This document shows positions 34,193-42,508 of a stretch of 64,000 bases of DNA, piece after piece; position 1 is the stretch's first letter, and each line of letters starts with the position of its first letter. A program made the translations under genes and the position numbers. This stretch comes from Treponema parvum (GTDB taxonomy: Bacteria > Spirochaetota > Spirochaetia > Treponematales > Treponemataceae), in assembly GCF_017893965.1 (NCBI RefSeq), contig NZ_CP054142.1, positions 620,001 through 684,000 on the forward strand, in the 5' to 3' direction. A model generated the notes under the pieces. The model was not told the DNA's origin and made no database searches. It saw only the letters and a program-made list of their open reading frames with translations.

Positions 34193-36106
34193 TTATGTAA
34201 GTCCCTTTAGAAGATGCAGTATGTACATTCTTACATACATGTTGAGCGCCTCGGGTTCTCCGATCCGTTTCATGTTGGGAGTATTACACAGCGTGTTTGC
34301 AAGATTTTCCAGACGGTTTTCATCGAATGTAATGCCGTTAAGAGTGCTGAATACGTTTCGTATATAGTCCCTGATCAGGGCGTTTACGTCTTCTTCCAAA
34401 TTCATGCGGTTTTTTTTGTCTATCAGCTTATTCCATATTTTAGCATAGGAATCCATGTCGCGTTCGACCGTAGAACCTTCCTGAACAAAGTGCTTTTCAA
34501 GAGCCTGTGCCGCCTGTGCCAAAGCTTTGCCTTTGCTCATCGGCTGTTTTGCGCCATGGGCAATTTCCTGATCGTAATTGACTTTTTGAAATGCCGTCAC
34601 AGAAGGGTTTTGCTTGAATTTTTCAGGTTTTTTTGTAAACAGCGATATTAACCAACTTACGATGGGAAGCGAGTACCAGAAAGGCAGTGCGAACTTTGCG
34701 TTTGCCAAAAGATCCTGTTGTTTTAATAAAAGCAGCGTGCTGTAAGGCACTAACCTGTCGTGTTCAAATAAGGAAAGCGGAATTTCCGTATTTTTTGAGC
34801 GCAGTTCGTATGTGAGAGTAAGCAGGAAATTCGCATTAAGCAGGGAGTACAAAATAGGAGCCATTTTTTCAGTCTTTGAACGTAAAAGTTCTTCGTATTT
34901 TGCCTGATTGTACATTTCAGGCACCTTTGTGAAATTCCTAAGCAACTCTATCCAATTGTCGGTGATAATCTTTCCTACCGTGTCGTGAGCTTCGTTGCAA
35001 AGTCTGACAATAAGAGGAAGAATTTTATCCTTGTAAATAAAAAAGAGCGTTTTCGATTGCACCTTAAATACCAAAAGATCCGGAAGGAGAGATGATCCTT
35101 CGTCAGCATTATTTGAAGTCTCTTTTTCAAGGAACGCTTTAAGGTCTTCGTCAGTATATAATTTTATGAGAGGCACGCCCTTTTTATTTACGATGCCCGT
35201 AATGTCGTTTATCGTAAAATAGTAAGGAGGTTTTTGGAGCGCTTTTTTCAGATATTCAAGAGCTTCCTGCTTTTGGTTTTCCTGTTTTATTTTATCCTTA
35301 TAAAAAGAAATGATTATTTCCGCTATGTATATGGCCTGCAAGACATTTGTATCTTCGGAAGTACGGTCTTTTATGCTTTCGTAATCTTCTCGAATAAAAT
35401 AGCACAGCTGCGTCCAAAAATAAAAATTATCGCCGGGTTCTTTTAGATCGTTTATGATATCATTGGAAAAATTTACGAATTTATCAAAAAAGTTTTTTGT
35501 GGCCAATTCTTTTCCTTGATTTGATATGTGCAGTTTTTTTGCAAAATAACCGCGGTATTCTTCTTTTTGAAGAAGAATGCGGATCTTTGCCATACAAATT
35601 TCTCCGAGAGTGGAAACTTTTAAAGACGAAGGCACTATTATAGGCGGAATTTCATGCGGCAAAGACAGACAATACAAGATTTTGTCGTCCGTTTCTTGTT
35701 TTTTCAGCGCAGCATGAAGATAGTCCGAAGCATTTTTTTTGTACAAAATATCGGTCGGCACGGATTTTGGCAAATCGGATATTGTCGGAAAAGGAGTCGT
35801 CGGTTTTATTGCAATTTCCTGATACAGTTTTTCGAATTTTTGTACGTATATCGTTGTGACGAAAATGGTACGTTTTTTATCGTTGCCAATGATCAGTATT
35901 TTGCGAGCGGCTTCAAGTTCTTCAAGATCTTTTTCAATCTGAGCGTCCGCATTTCCCAAATACATCACCAGATCGGGCTGCTCTTCAACATGGATCTGTG
36001 CATATTTTTTTACATAACTGATAAATTCATCGTAATCTACAGTCGATGTATTTAAACGGTTTGCGTAAAATTTTAACAATATATTAATTATAGATTTATT
36101 TGCCAT
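34193..36106 (-). CDS. Unknown 637-aa protein
   Basis: I do not recognise this family. The protein is mostly helical and charged, with a single hydrophobic segment near residues 475-500 (FALPFWYSLPIVSWLISLF). Several VxALIRDYIRNV-like amphipathic stretches lie toward the C terminus. There is no signal peptide, so the N-terminal ~470 residues are probably cytoplasmic. The coding sequence is visibly AT-richer than the neighbours. A TATATT box (36118-36123) lies 11 bases before the ATG, with a poor -35, so a very short leader is likely. Nothing in the context gives a function. Confidence 0.6.
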   Translation of the reverse strand: MANKSIINILLKFYANRLNTSTVDYDEFISYVKKYAQIHVEEQPDLVMYLGNADAQIEKDLEELEAARKILIIGNDKKRTIFVTTIYVQKFEKLYQEIAIKPTTPFPTISDLPKSVPTDILYKKNASDYLHAALKKQETDDKILYCLSLPHEIPPIIVPSSLKVSTLGEICMAKIRILLQKEEYRGYFAKKLHISNQGKELATKNFFDKFVNFSNDIINDLKEPGDNFYFWTQLCYFIREDYESIKDRTSEDTNVLQAIYIAEIIISFYKDKIKQENQKQEALEYLKKALQKPPYYFTINDITGIVNKKGVPLIKLYTDEDLKAFLEKETSNNADEGSSLLPDLLVFKVQSKTLFFIYKDKILPLIVRLCNEAHDTVGKIITDNWIELLRNFTKVPEMYNQAKYEELLRSKTEKMAPILYSLLNANFLLTLTYELRSKNTEIPLSLFEHDRLVPYSTLLLLKQQDLLANAKFALPFWYSLPIVSWLISLFTKKPEKFKQNPSVTAFQKVNYDQEIAHGAKQPMSKGKALAQAAQALEKHFVQEGSTVERDMDSYAKIWNKLIDKKNRMNLEEDVNALIRDYIRNVFSTLNGITFDENRLENLANTLCNTPNMKRIGEPEALNMYVRMYILHLLKGLT

Positions 36107-36176
36107 AAGTGAAATTTAATATAACAATAAACAAGGAGTTAGGGAAGGGTAACATGGCAAATTGTTGACCGAATTA

Positions 36177-36205
36177 TTGACGGCCGCCCGCCGAATATTT
36201 AAAAT
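36177..36205 (+). promoter_or_regulatory. hisC promoter
   Basis: TTGACG at 36177-36182 and TAAAAT at 36200-36205, spacing 17. The leader of about 10 bases contains AGAGGA before the hisC ATG at 36223. Confidence 0.6.
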
Positions 36206-36222
36206 ACACAAGAGGAAAAAAT

Positions 36223-37425
36223 ATGCTGTCAAAACGTATGAGCCTTTTACATCCGTATGTTCCGGGCGAGCAGCCTAAGGACAGGGACTATATAAAACTG
36301 AACGCAAATGAAAATCCTTATCCCCCGTCGCCTGAAGTAACTGCCGCCGTAAATAAATTTTTGTCCGAAAGCCCTGAAAAATTGGGGCTGTATCCCGACC
36401 CTGATTCCGGCGATTTAAGAGCGGAAATAGCCGCCATGATAAACAAAACGGGAGGCGTTCTTTCAAGGACGGAAACGTCTTTTTCTTCCGATGCGGCCGA
36501 ACGCGATCACGGCGCCGCCTCCGATCCGATCGAATGCGCTTCCTGCGTTCCCTCAGAAAAAGACAAAATACCTTTTACCGTCGTTCCCGAAATGATCTAC
36601 ACGGGAAACGGCAGCGACGAAGTGCTTTCATTTATATTTTTCGCTTTTTTCGACGGAGACAGGCCTCTTATAATTCCGAAATTTTCTTACAGTTTTTATC
36701 CGGTTTACTGCGGGTTTTACAATATTCCGTTTTGTCCCGTTCCGCTAAAGGAAGACTGGAGCGTTGACGATAAAAAGATGGTTTTTGAAGCGAATAAAAT
36801 GAATTCCGGAATGATTTTTGCAAACCCGAACGCTCCTACCGGAGTAGGACTGTCCCGTTCGCAGATAAGGCAAATGCTTTTAAATGCGCCTAAGGATAAG
36901 GCCTTTGTCGTAGACGAAGCGTATGCGGATTTTGGAGGAGAGAGCTGCATTCCGCTGCTTTCGGAATTTAACAATCTCATAATAGTGCGTACTTTCAGCA
37001 AAAGTCTTTGCGGAGCGGGAATGAGAAGCGGCTATATAGTCGCAAGCCCTGAAGTTGTAAGAGCCGTGACGACCGTAAAAAATTCGCTGAATCATTTTCC
37101 CGTAGATGCGATAACACAAGTCGCCTGCCGCGCCGCATGCAGATCGGTCGCGTATTATGTTAATTGCGCAAAAGCTGTCGTTAAAGAACGTGAAAAATTT
37201 ACTTTGTTTTTGCAGAATCACGGTTGGAAAGTTCTCCCCTCGCAGACGAATTTCGTATTTGCAAAAAAAAGCGGAGTAAGCGGGCAGGAAGCCTATCGGA
37301 AAATAAAAGAAGACGGAATTTTAGTCAGGATATTTTCTACGCCGGGAATTGAAGATTTTTTGAGGATTTCCATAGGGACTCCGGCTCAAATGCTTGCTTT
37401 GCAAAGATCCATGGAAGATCTGTAG
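36223..37425 (+). CDS. hisC: Histidinol-phosphate aminotransferase-type PLP enzyme
   Basis: HisC-like class I/II aminotransferase, 400 residues, converting imidazole-acetol phosphate and glutamate to histidinol phosphate. Landmarks are KLNANENPYPPSPEV near residue 27, the YTGNGSDEVLS loop, FANPNAPTG near 200, VDEAYADF near 230 and the PLP lysine in TFSKSLCGAG near 263. An insertion of roughly 35 residues (about 83-120, Ser/Asp/Glu-rich) interrupts the N-terminal part and accounts for the extra length over the usual ~360. No other his genes are nearby, so it could serve another aromatic amino acid. Confidence 0.88.
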   Translation: MLSKRMSLLHPYVPGEQPKDRDYIKLNANENPYPPSPEVTAAVNKFLSESPEKLGLYPDPDSGDLRAEIAAMINKTGGVLSRTETSFSSDAAERDHGAASDPIECASCVPSEKDKIPFTVVPEMIYTGNGSDEVLSFIFFAFFDGDRPLIIPKFSYSFYPVYCGFYNIPFCPVPLKEDWSVDDKKMVFEANKMNSGMIFANPNAPTGVGLSRSQIRQMLLNAPKDKAFVVDEAYADFGGESCIPLLSEFNNLIIVRTFSKSLCGAGMRSGYIVASPEVVRAVTTVKNSLNHFPVDAITQVACRAACRSVAYYVNCAKAVVKEREKFTLFLQNHGWKVLPSQTNFVFAKKSGVSGQEAYRKIKEDGILVRIFSTPGIEDFLRISIGTPAQMLALQRSMEDL

Positions 37426-37488
37426 GCGGAATTTTCGCGGCGATTTTTTTAAAGCAAAGAACCGCGGCGACTTTTAAGCTGCAAATCG

Positions 37489-37516
37489 CGAGTTTCGGGT
37501 AAAGCCGAAACATCGC
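37489..37516. repeat. GCGATGTTT palindromic repeat (inverted copy)
   Basis: On the minus strand this reads GCGATGTTTCGG...CCGAAACTCG. A GCGCGAAAAAGCGC mini-hairpin is adjacent at 37527-37540, as at 22481. Confidence 0.6.
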
Positions 37517-37568
37517 AAATCATATGCGCGAAAAAGCGCACCTGTTGCCGGCTCCAAAATCTGAAGAT

Positions 37569-38630
37569 TTATTCGCCGGACAATTTTAAGGATCGTTCTA
37601 AAGGCTCCGAAAAATTTTCCGAAAGGTTTTTCGAAGTGTTTTCGGCGTTTGAGCAAAACCTGAATCCCAGATAGTTGTATATCGCGTTCGGATCGTAGGA
37701 ATAGCGGTCTCCGCAGAATATGAATCCCGTGTAAGGCGACCAGCTTCCGCCTCTCGCCGTCCGCTCAAATCCGTATTCAGGGCCTGCCGCGCGCTCACCG
37801 GGAGACATGTCCTTGTACGTATCCATCCAGTCCCAACAAAACTCAAGAACGTTCCCGCTCATGTCAAAAAGGCCGGATCCGTTTGCGTTTCCGCTTCCGG
37901 GGACAGGGAGCGCGTCGGGCGAAAAAGGCGTCCCTGCAGTTCCTACGGTTCTTGTTCCGTCTGAATTGCCGTCGTACCACGCTACAGTGTTTTGGAGCAC
38001 GCTTTCGTCGTTGTTGCCGTAGCGGTCGATCTGTCCGCTGGCCGAGTCTCCGCGTTGGAAACCTGCCTGAGTCCGGCGGGCGGCATATTCCCATTCGGCT
38101 TCGGACGGTAGACGGAACCCGTCCGCTTCCCAGCCGCACTGCGCCAGATCCAGCACGGCCGTATCGCATGAATCCCTGAGAACCTCGCCCTTGTATGTGT
38201 AGCAGGGAGTTTTGCCGTATATTTCGCTTAAAGCGTTGCACCATACGGCCGCATCATGCCAGCTTATCATTGTGACCGGCTGAAAACGTTTTTTTTCGGT
38301 GGGCGCTTGTCCGCGCCGCCCGCCGGAGCCTTCCTGTCCGAGGTTTTGAAATTGATAGCCGTTATTTTCCGCCCAAATTCTTACCGTATACCATAATTCA
38401 TAGCACGTTTCGTACTTATTCATTAAAAACGGCGTTATCCAGCGGACGGCGGTGTAAGACTGAGTGTTATCCCCGATAGTGTAAACATCGTAAACGGCAT
38501 TCGCATCGGGGCCGAGCTTTACCATGTCGATCTGGACGAAATCCTGTATGAAAATGTTCGTCTGCGCCTCTGAGAGAAATGGAAAGAATAAAAGGATGAT
38601 TGTAAAAAAAAACGCTCGCAGCTTTTTCAT
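37569..38630 (-). CDS. Secreted FGE/SUMF1-fold protein
   Basis: 353 residues with a signal peptide (AFFFTIILLFFPFLSEA). The FGE-sulfatase fold is shown by PVTMISWHDAAVWCNALSE, the FRLPSEAEWEYAARR block, NTVAWYDGNS, NGSGLFDMSGNVLEFCWDW and RGGSW before GFRFC. True formylglycine-generating enzymes carry two active-site cysteines just after RGGS. Here only one Cys lies in that region (GFIFCGDRYSY), so sulfatase activation is unlikely. Treponemes carry many such exported proteins. The gene overlaps the upstream corA by four bases and is translated with it. Confidence 0.85.
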   Translation of the reverse strand: MKKLRAFFFTIILLFFPFLSEAQTNIFIQDFVQIDMVKLGPDANAVYDVYTIGDNTQSYTAVRWITPFLMNKYETCYELWYTVRIWAENNGYQFQNLGQEGSGGRRGQAPTEKKRFQPVTMISWHDAAVWCNALSEIYGKTPCYTYKGEVLRDSCDTAVLDLAQCGWEADGFRLPSEAEWEYAARRTQAGFQRGDSASGQIDRYGNNDESVLQNTVAWYDGNSDGTRTVGTAGTPFSPDALPVPGSGNANGSGLFDMSGNVLEFCWDWMDTYKDMSPGERAAGPEYGFERTARGGSWSPYTGFIFCGDRYSYDPNAIYNYLGFRFCSNAENTSKNLSENFSEPLERSLKLSGE

Positions 38631-39646
38631 TTGGAATCTCCGCGCTGTCTTTTTTTATTTTTGCGCTCTTTTGCTCTTTTTCTGAGCGCGGGAGAAACTT
38701 GCTGGAGCGAAGACCTGTCGCCGAAAAGAATACGCGCAAACATGGTAGAAACTATGCAGATAAAGATGATCACAATTATTCCGAGACCGCCGGAATTTTG
38801 GAGGGGCAGCGGAATGTTCATTCCGAAAAAACTTACTATAAAAGTAGGAATCATAAGAATTATGTTTATGATCGTAAGTTTTTTCATTACTATATTTAAA
38901 TTATTTGAAATTACGGAAGCAAAGGCGTCCATCATGCCCGAAAGAATGTTGCTGTAAGTGTCCGCCATGCCTATGGCCTGTCTGTTGTCTACGTCCACGT
39001 CGTCAAGCCAGTCCTGGTCGTCTTCGTCCAATTTAAGAAGCTTTGTCTTTCTGAATTTCTCAAGCAGAACCTGATTGTTGCTCAAAGAGGTCGTAAAGAA
39101 TTCAAGAGATTTTTCAAGGTTTAAAAGCTGAATTATTTCTTTATTTTCGATCGAAACCTGCAGTTCTTTTTGTATGCTTGCAGACCTGCGGTTTATCTCT
39201 TTCAGATAGCGTAAAAACAATATGTCCGAGCGGCTTAGTATTTGGATCATAAAGGCGGGAAAGTCTTCAAGCCTCGCGCCTTTTACTCTGTTTGCGGAAA
39301 AATCTTTTAGCACTTCGCAATCGGTCCAGCATATGGTTATGATAAAATTATCTTTTATTATAACGCCGAGCGGAATTGTAAAATACGGGATTTCGGCATT
39401 CATTTCAAAAATAGGAAGACGCATTATGACGAGAGTATATTCGTCCGCCGCTTCTATTCGCGACAATTCGTCCGGGTCGAGAATATCAAGGATGTGTTCG
39501 TTTTCGATCAGGTAATCGTTTTCAAGTTCGCTTATGTCGTCGGTCGTCACGGAACGGGCGTCGACCCACGTTTTCAGCTTAGGATCCAGATCTTCTTTTT
39601 TCACACGGATAAGCTTTCCGTGGATTTGCTGCCAATATGTGATCAT
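38627..39646 (-). CDS. corA: CorA-family divalent cation transporter
   Basis: 339 residues. A large cytoplasmic domain is followed by two C-terminal membrane helices (about 270-315). The GMN signature at the pore appears in SFFGMNIPLPLQ. These proteins import Mg2+, and sometimes Co2+ or Ni2+, down the electrochemical gradient as pentamers. A short Lys/Arg-rich cytoplasmic tail closes the protein. AAAGGA is seven bases before the ATG. A possible short leader ORF precedes it on the same strand. Confidence 0.92.
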   Translation of the reverse strand: MITYWQQIHGKLIRVKKEDLDPKLKTWVDARSVTTDDISELENDYLIENEHILDILDPDELSRIEAADEYTLVIMRLPIFEMNAEIPYFTIPLGVIIKDNFIITICWTDCEVLKDFSANRVKGARLEDFPAFMIQILSRSDILFLRYLKEINRRSASIQKELQVSIENKEIIQLLNLEKSLEFFTTSLSNNQVLLEKFRKTKLLKLDEDDQDWLDDVDVDNRQAIGMADTYSNILSGMMDAFASVISNNLNIVMKKLTIINIILMIPTFIVSFFGMNIPLPLQNSGGLGIIVIIFICIVSTMFARILFGDRSSLQQVSPALRKRAKERKNKKRQRGDSK

Positions 39647-39693
39647 AAAAATGTCCTTTTACGCGAAGATTAGCGTGCAGAACATTGCGGTAT

Positions 39694-39780
39694 TTAATTC
39701 CGGCTTAGCCCTGCAGAGGCTTTTATGCAATGTAAGCTGCATAAATGATAATCTGAACTACGACTACCGCCGCTGTCCAT
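39694..39780 (-). other. Possible 28-codon leader ORF upstream of corA
   Basis: A GGGAGG site eight bases before ATG 39780 opens a short frame ending 48 bases upstream of corA. The peptide (starting MDSGGSRSSDY) resembles no known leader. A different frame of the same DNA encodes a very hydrophobic string (WTAAVVVVQIIIYAAYIA) but lacks a good start. The 356-base gap 39647-40002 otherwise holds no gene. Confidence 0.25.
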
Positions 39781-40002
39781 AAAACGAACCTCCCTTGTGG
39801 AATTTTTATCCGCAAAAGCGGACATGTTTTTGGATATGTGATTTCATTTATTCTATCAAAAAAAAGATTTAAGGGCAATAAAGATTGTGGGGACTTTTAA
39901 GGCAAGAAGGGCGGATTGCGCGGGAAAAAGTTGCAGTTTTTTTATTATCCGCACAATTAAAGATTACGAGTAAGAATTATAAAGTTTTAGCGGAGTTTAT
40001 CG

Positions 40003-41109
40003 ATGACTGAAATTCACGCGTTTATGCTGTCGCCCGCCTTTTGTATTTACAACGGAGTTGCGATCATCAAGCAAGACGGAAACAGGATTCATTTCGGGTT
40101 GACCAGGCCGGAAGACACTCCGCTCAGGCTACGTTTATTTCACGCGTTTTCGTCGTATCTTCGCTATGAAAAAAGTCCTTTGGAACCTAAAATCACGTTT
40201 ACTCTTTTGTCTCGGCAGCAGTTTTTACGCTATGTTTCGTATCTTTACGGGCAAAATCCGGGCTATATCCGGTTTCCGATAACCGGGGCTAACCATACGC
40301 AGGAAGAAAAATATCGAAAGTCGCTTGGGGCGCTGAATCCGTCTGCGTGCAGATTCCGAATCCTTCCATTTTCGACAGGACTCCGCGCAATATCCCCTTT
40401 GTCGTTATTTCACCGGGCGATGATAAAGAAAAAGGCGAAAAAGAATCGGTTTCCGACGTCATCTTACGGCAATAACAAGATCGGGGCGGTTTTGAAGACG
40501 GCAGAAACGGCAGAATCGACGCCGCCGGATTTAGAGAGGTATGCGACCTTAGTAGGCAAGACGGGCAAGATAGACAAGGCAGCTGCGGACGGACTTTCCG
40601 AGCGCAATGCACAGGAACATGTGACAAAGAGGAAGATTTTGGCGTTCTTTAAAAATATTCGAAAGGACGTTCTGAATGTCCGACATTTTTTATGCTGTTT
40701 GTTGTTATTCTTGATTTTCCCGTCGTGCAAAACCCTTCTTGAAAGGAATTGTCCTTATGTGATCGGCGAAGTTTCGGTCGAATACGGAGAATCTCCGGGA
40801 AAATATCGTTTTGCCGGCGTTCTTTTCACATTCTACAACGCCGAGCCTAAGACCGTTTCGGAATTTACCGTTTCGCTCAGGTTGTATGACGACAACGGCG
40901 AAAATCCGTTTATCGGAGCAAATCAAATTATCGCCGTAAATAAGGAAATTATCGGCGCCCGATCGGTAAGCGATATTGCGATAAACCTTGACGACTTTAT
41001 TTCCGACGTACCCGAAGAACCTTACCGCATTGATTTTTTATATGTGTCCGAAATCAAGTACTCGGACGGAAGCGTTTGGCAGGACAAATATGGGGTTTAT
41101 GCGTTCTGA
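40003..41109 (+). CDS. Composite reading frame: GspE-N-like domain joined to a lipoprotein
   Basis: The open frame of 368 codons seems to join unlike parts. Codons 1-105 resemble the N-terminal domain of GspE/PilB-type proteins (FCIYNGVAIIKQDGNRIHFG, LTRPEDTPLRLRL). Codons 106-155 in this frame read unnaturally. Over the same DNA the +2-shifted frame gives a protein-like VAWGAESVCVQIPNPSIFD with RTPRNIPFVVISPGDD, ending at TAA 40473-40475. This suggests an indel near 40290-40330. Codons 213 onward form a signal sequence with lipobox-like IFPSC and a beta-rich domain. Either compensating frameshifts or two adjacent genes can explain it. CGGAG precedes ATG 40003. Confidence 0.5.
   Translation: MTEIHAFMLSPAFCIYNGVAIIKQDGNRIHFGLTRPEDTPLRLRLFHAFSSYLRYEKSPLEPKITFTLLSRQQFLRYVSYLYGQNPGYIRFPITGANHTQEEKYRKSLGALNPSACRFRILPFSTGLRAISPLSLFHRAMIKKKAKKNRFPTSSYGNNKIGAVLKTAETAESTPPDLERYATLVGKTGKIDKAAADGLSERNAQEHVTKRKILAFFKNIRKDVLNVRHFLCCLLLFLIFPSCKTLLERNCPYVIGEVSVEYGESPGKYRFAGVLFTFYNAEPKTVSEFTVSLRLYDDNGENPFIGANQIIAVNKEIIGARSVSDIAINLDDFISDVPEEPYRIDFLYVSEIKYSDGSVWQDKYGVYAF
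40639..41109 (+). CDS. Alternative: separate lipoprotein starting at TTG
   Basis: If the composite frame is two genes, TTG 40639 is the best start: GAGGAAG lies about six bases upstream. The 156-residue product would begin MAFFKNIRKD, followed by the hydrophobic FLCCLLLFLIFPSC lipoprotein signal. A ~115-residue beta domain follows, with VSVEYGESPGKYRFAGVLFT and SEIKYSDGSVW. I do not recognise the family. It would be membrane-anchored in the periplasm. Confidence 0.45.
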   Translation: MAFFKNIRKDVLNVRHFLCCLLLFLIFPSCKTLLERNCPYVIGEVSVEYGESPGKYRFAGVLFTFYNAEPKTVSEFTVSLRLYDDNGENPFIGANQIIAVNKEIIGARSVSDIAINLDDFISDVPEEPYRIDFLYVSEIKYSDGSVWQDKYGVYAF

Positions 41110-41126
41110 ATTCTTTACGTCTGTTT

Positions 41127-42275
41127 TTATTTTTTTCTCATCTGTAAAACACAGTCTGAAAAACGCATTATATTTTCCATTGTCAGCGCCATATCTTTTT
41201 TAGCCCTAAGCTTCGCTTTTGAATAGTCCACGGCGACTCTGTTTGTGCTGAATATGGCAGAAACGCCTTTTGTGTACGCTTCTTCAATATCGTCCCCTAT
41301 ATCGCCGACCACGGCTATGAGCGGTACGTCCGCCTTTTTTGTCCTTTTGGCTATACCTATGACCACCTTACCGCGAAGACTTTGCGTGTCTATTTTCCCT
41401 TCGCCCGAAAAAACACACTCGGCGTCTTTAAGAATGGAATCGAAATTAACGGTGTCCAAAACGGTTTCAATGCCCATCTGCAGTTTAGATTTAAGGAATA
41501 CGTTCATTCCGTAGCCCATACCGCCCGCCGCTCCCGCTCCCGGCGTGAGAGCTGCGTCGGCGCCTGAAGCGCTTTGTACGATTTGCGCCAGATGTCTGAG
41601 CCCCTTGTCGAGCCGCTTTACAGCGTCAGGATCCGCCCCTTTTTGCGGTCCGAAAACATAGGCGGCTCCGTTTTCGCCGTACAGAGGATTATCGATATCG
41701 CACATCGTAACGATCGAACACTTTTTCAATTCCGGCGCGAGAGACGACATATCTATCTTGCAGATATCCTGCAGACTTCCTCCGGTGGGAACAAATTCTT
41801 TATTGTCCTTATCAAAGAATTTTACGCCCAAGGCCGCCGCTGCCCCGCATCCTCCGTCGTTTGTAGCGCTTCCGCCGAGGCCCATGATTATTTTTGAACA
41901 GCCGCTATTGACCGCATCGATAATCAGTTGTCCGACTCCGTACGTTGTGGTCTTTTCAGGAGCGAGCGCGTCTCCTACGAGCGGGAGCCCCGCGCATGCG
42001 GCCATTTCAATGACGGCGGTTTTTTTGTCGTTCAAAATGCCGTAAAACGAAGGCACGTCTTCAAAAAACGGACCTTTTACCCTTATGTTTTTCTTTTGGC
42101 CGCCGCAGGCCGCGAGAAAGGCTTCTACGCTGCCTTCTCCGCCGTCCGCTACGGGAATGCTCACGACAGGCGTTTCGGGACGGAATTTTTCAATACTTTT
42201 TTTCATTATTTCGCATATTTCGGCGGAACTCATGGTGCCTTTGAAAGAGTCAGGAATTAAAATTATCTTTTTCAT
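41127..42275 (-). CDS. Glycerate kinase
   Basis: 382 residues of the GarK/GlxK family, which phosphorylates D-glycerate. Signature regions are the N-terminal IILIPDSFKGTMSSAEICE, VADGGEGSVEAFLA, GLGGSATNDGGCGAAAALG, PGAGAAGGMGYG and GEGKIDTQS. Length is as expected. A GGAG site lies nine bases before the ATG. It may act with sugar-acid breakdown such as that suggested by the TRAP/dehydrogenase island, although it is 22 kb away. Confidence 0.94.
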   Translation of the reverse strand: MKKIILIPDSFKGTMSSAEICEIMKKSIEKFRPETPVVSIPVADGGEGSVEAFLAACGGQKKNIRVKGPFFEDVPSFYGILNDKKTAVIEMAACAGLPLVGDALAPEKTTTYGVGQLIIDAVNSGCSKIIMGLGGSATNDGGCGAAAALGVKFFDKDNKEFVPTGGSLQDICKIDMSSLAPELKKCSIVTMCDIDNPLYGENGAAYVFGPQKGADPDAVKRLDKGLRHLAQIVQSASGADAALTPGAGAAGGMGYGMNVFLKSKLQMGIETVLDTVNFDSILKDAECVFSGEGKIDTQSLRGKVVIGIAKRTKKADVPLIAVVGDIGDDIEEAYTKGVSAIFSTNRVAVDYSKAKLRAKKDMALTMENIMRFSDCVLQMRKK

Positions 42276-42441
42276 TTAACTTATTCTCCGATTCAAAATT
42301 TGATTTATGAAGAAATTTTTTTATGGCAACGATAGCTAAGTATAAGCCTCTTACGCTTATTTCGCTATGCTTTTAAAGTTTTTTTATGCGAATTTTCGTT
42401 TTTTTGCGTTTATATGTTGAGAATTTATCGGGGCAAAAAAT

Positions 42442-42481
42442 GACCGGCGGATTTTGCGAGTAATCGCAAAATCCGCCGGTC
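42442..42481 (-). terminator. Strong terminator after the carboxyltransferase gene
   Basis: An 18-base perfect stem (42442-42459 with 42464-42481), loop GTAA, then six T's on the minus strand. Confidence 0.85.
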
Positions 42482-42508
42482 TGTGTCTATAGCTTAACTC
42501 TGTGCTTT

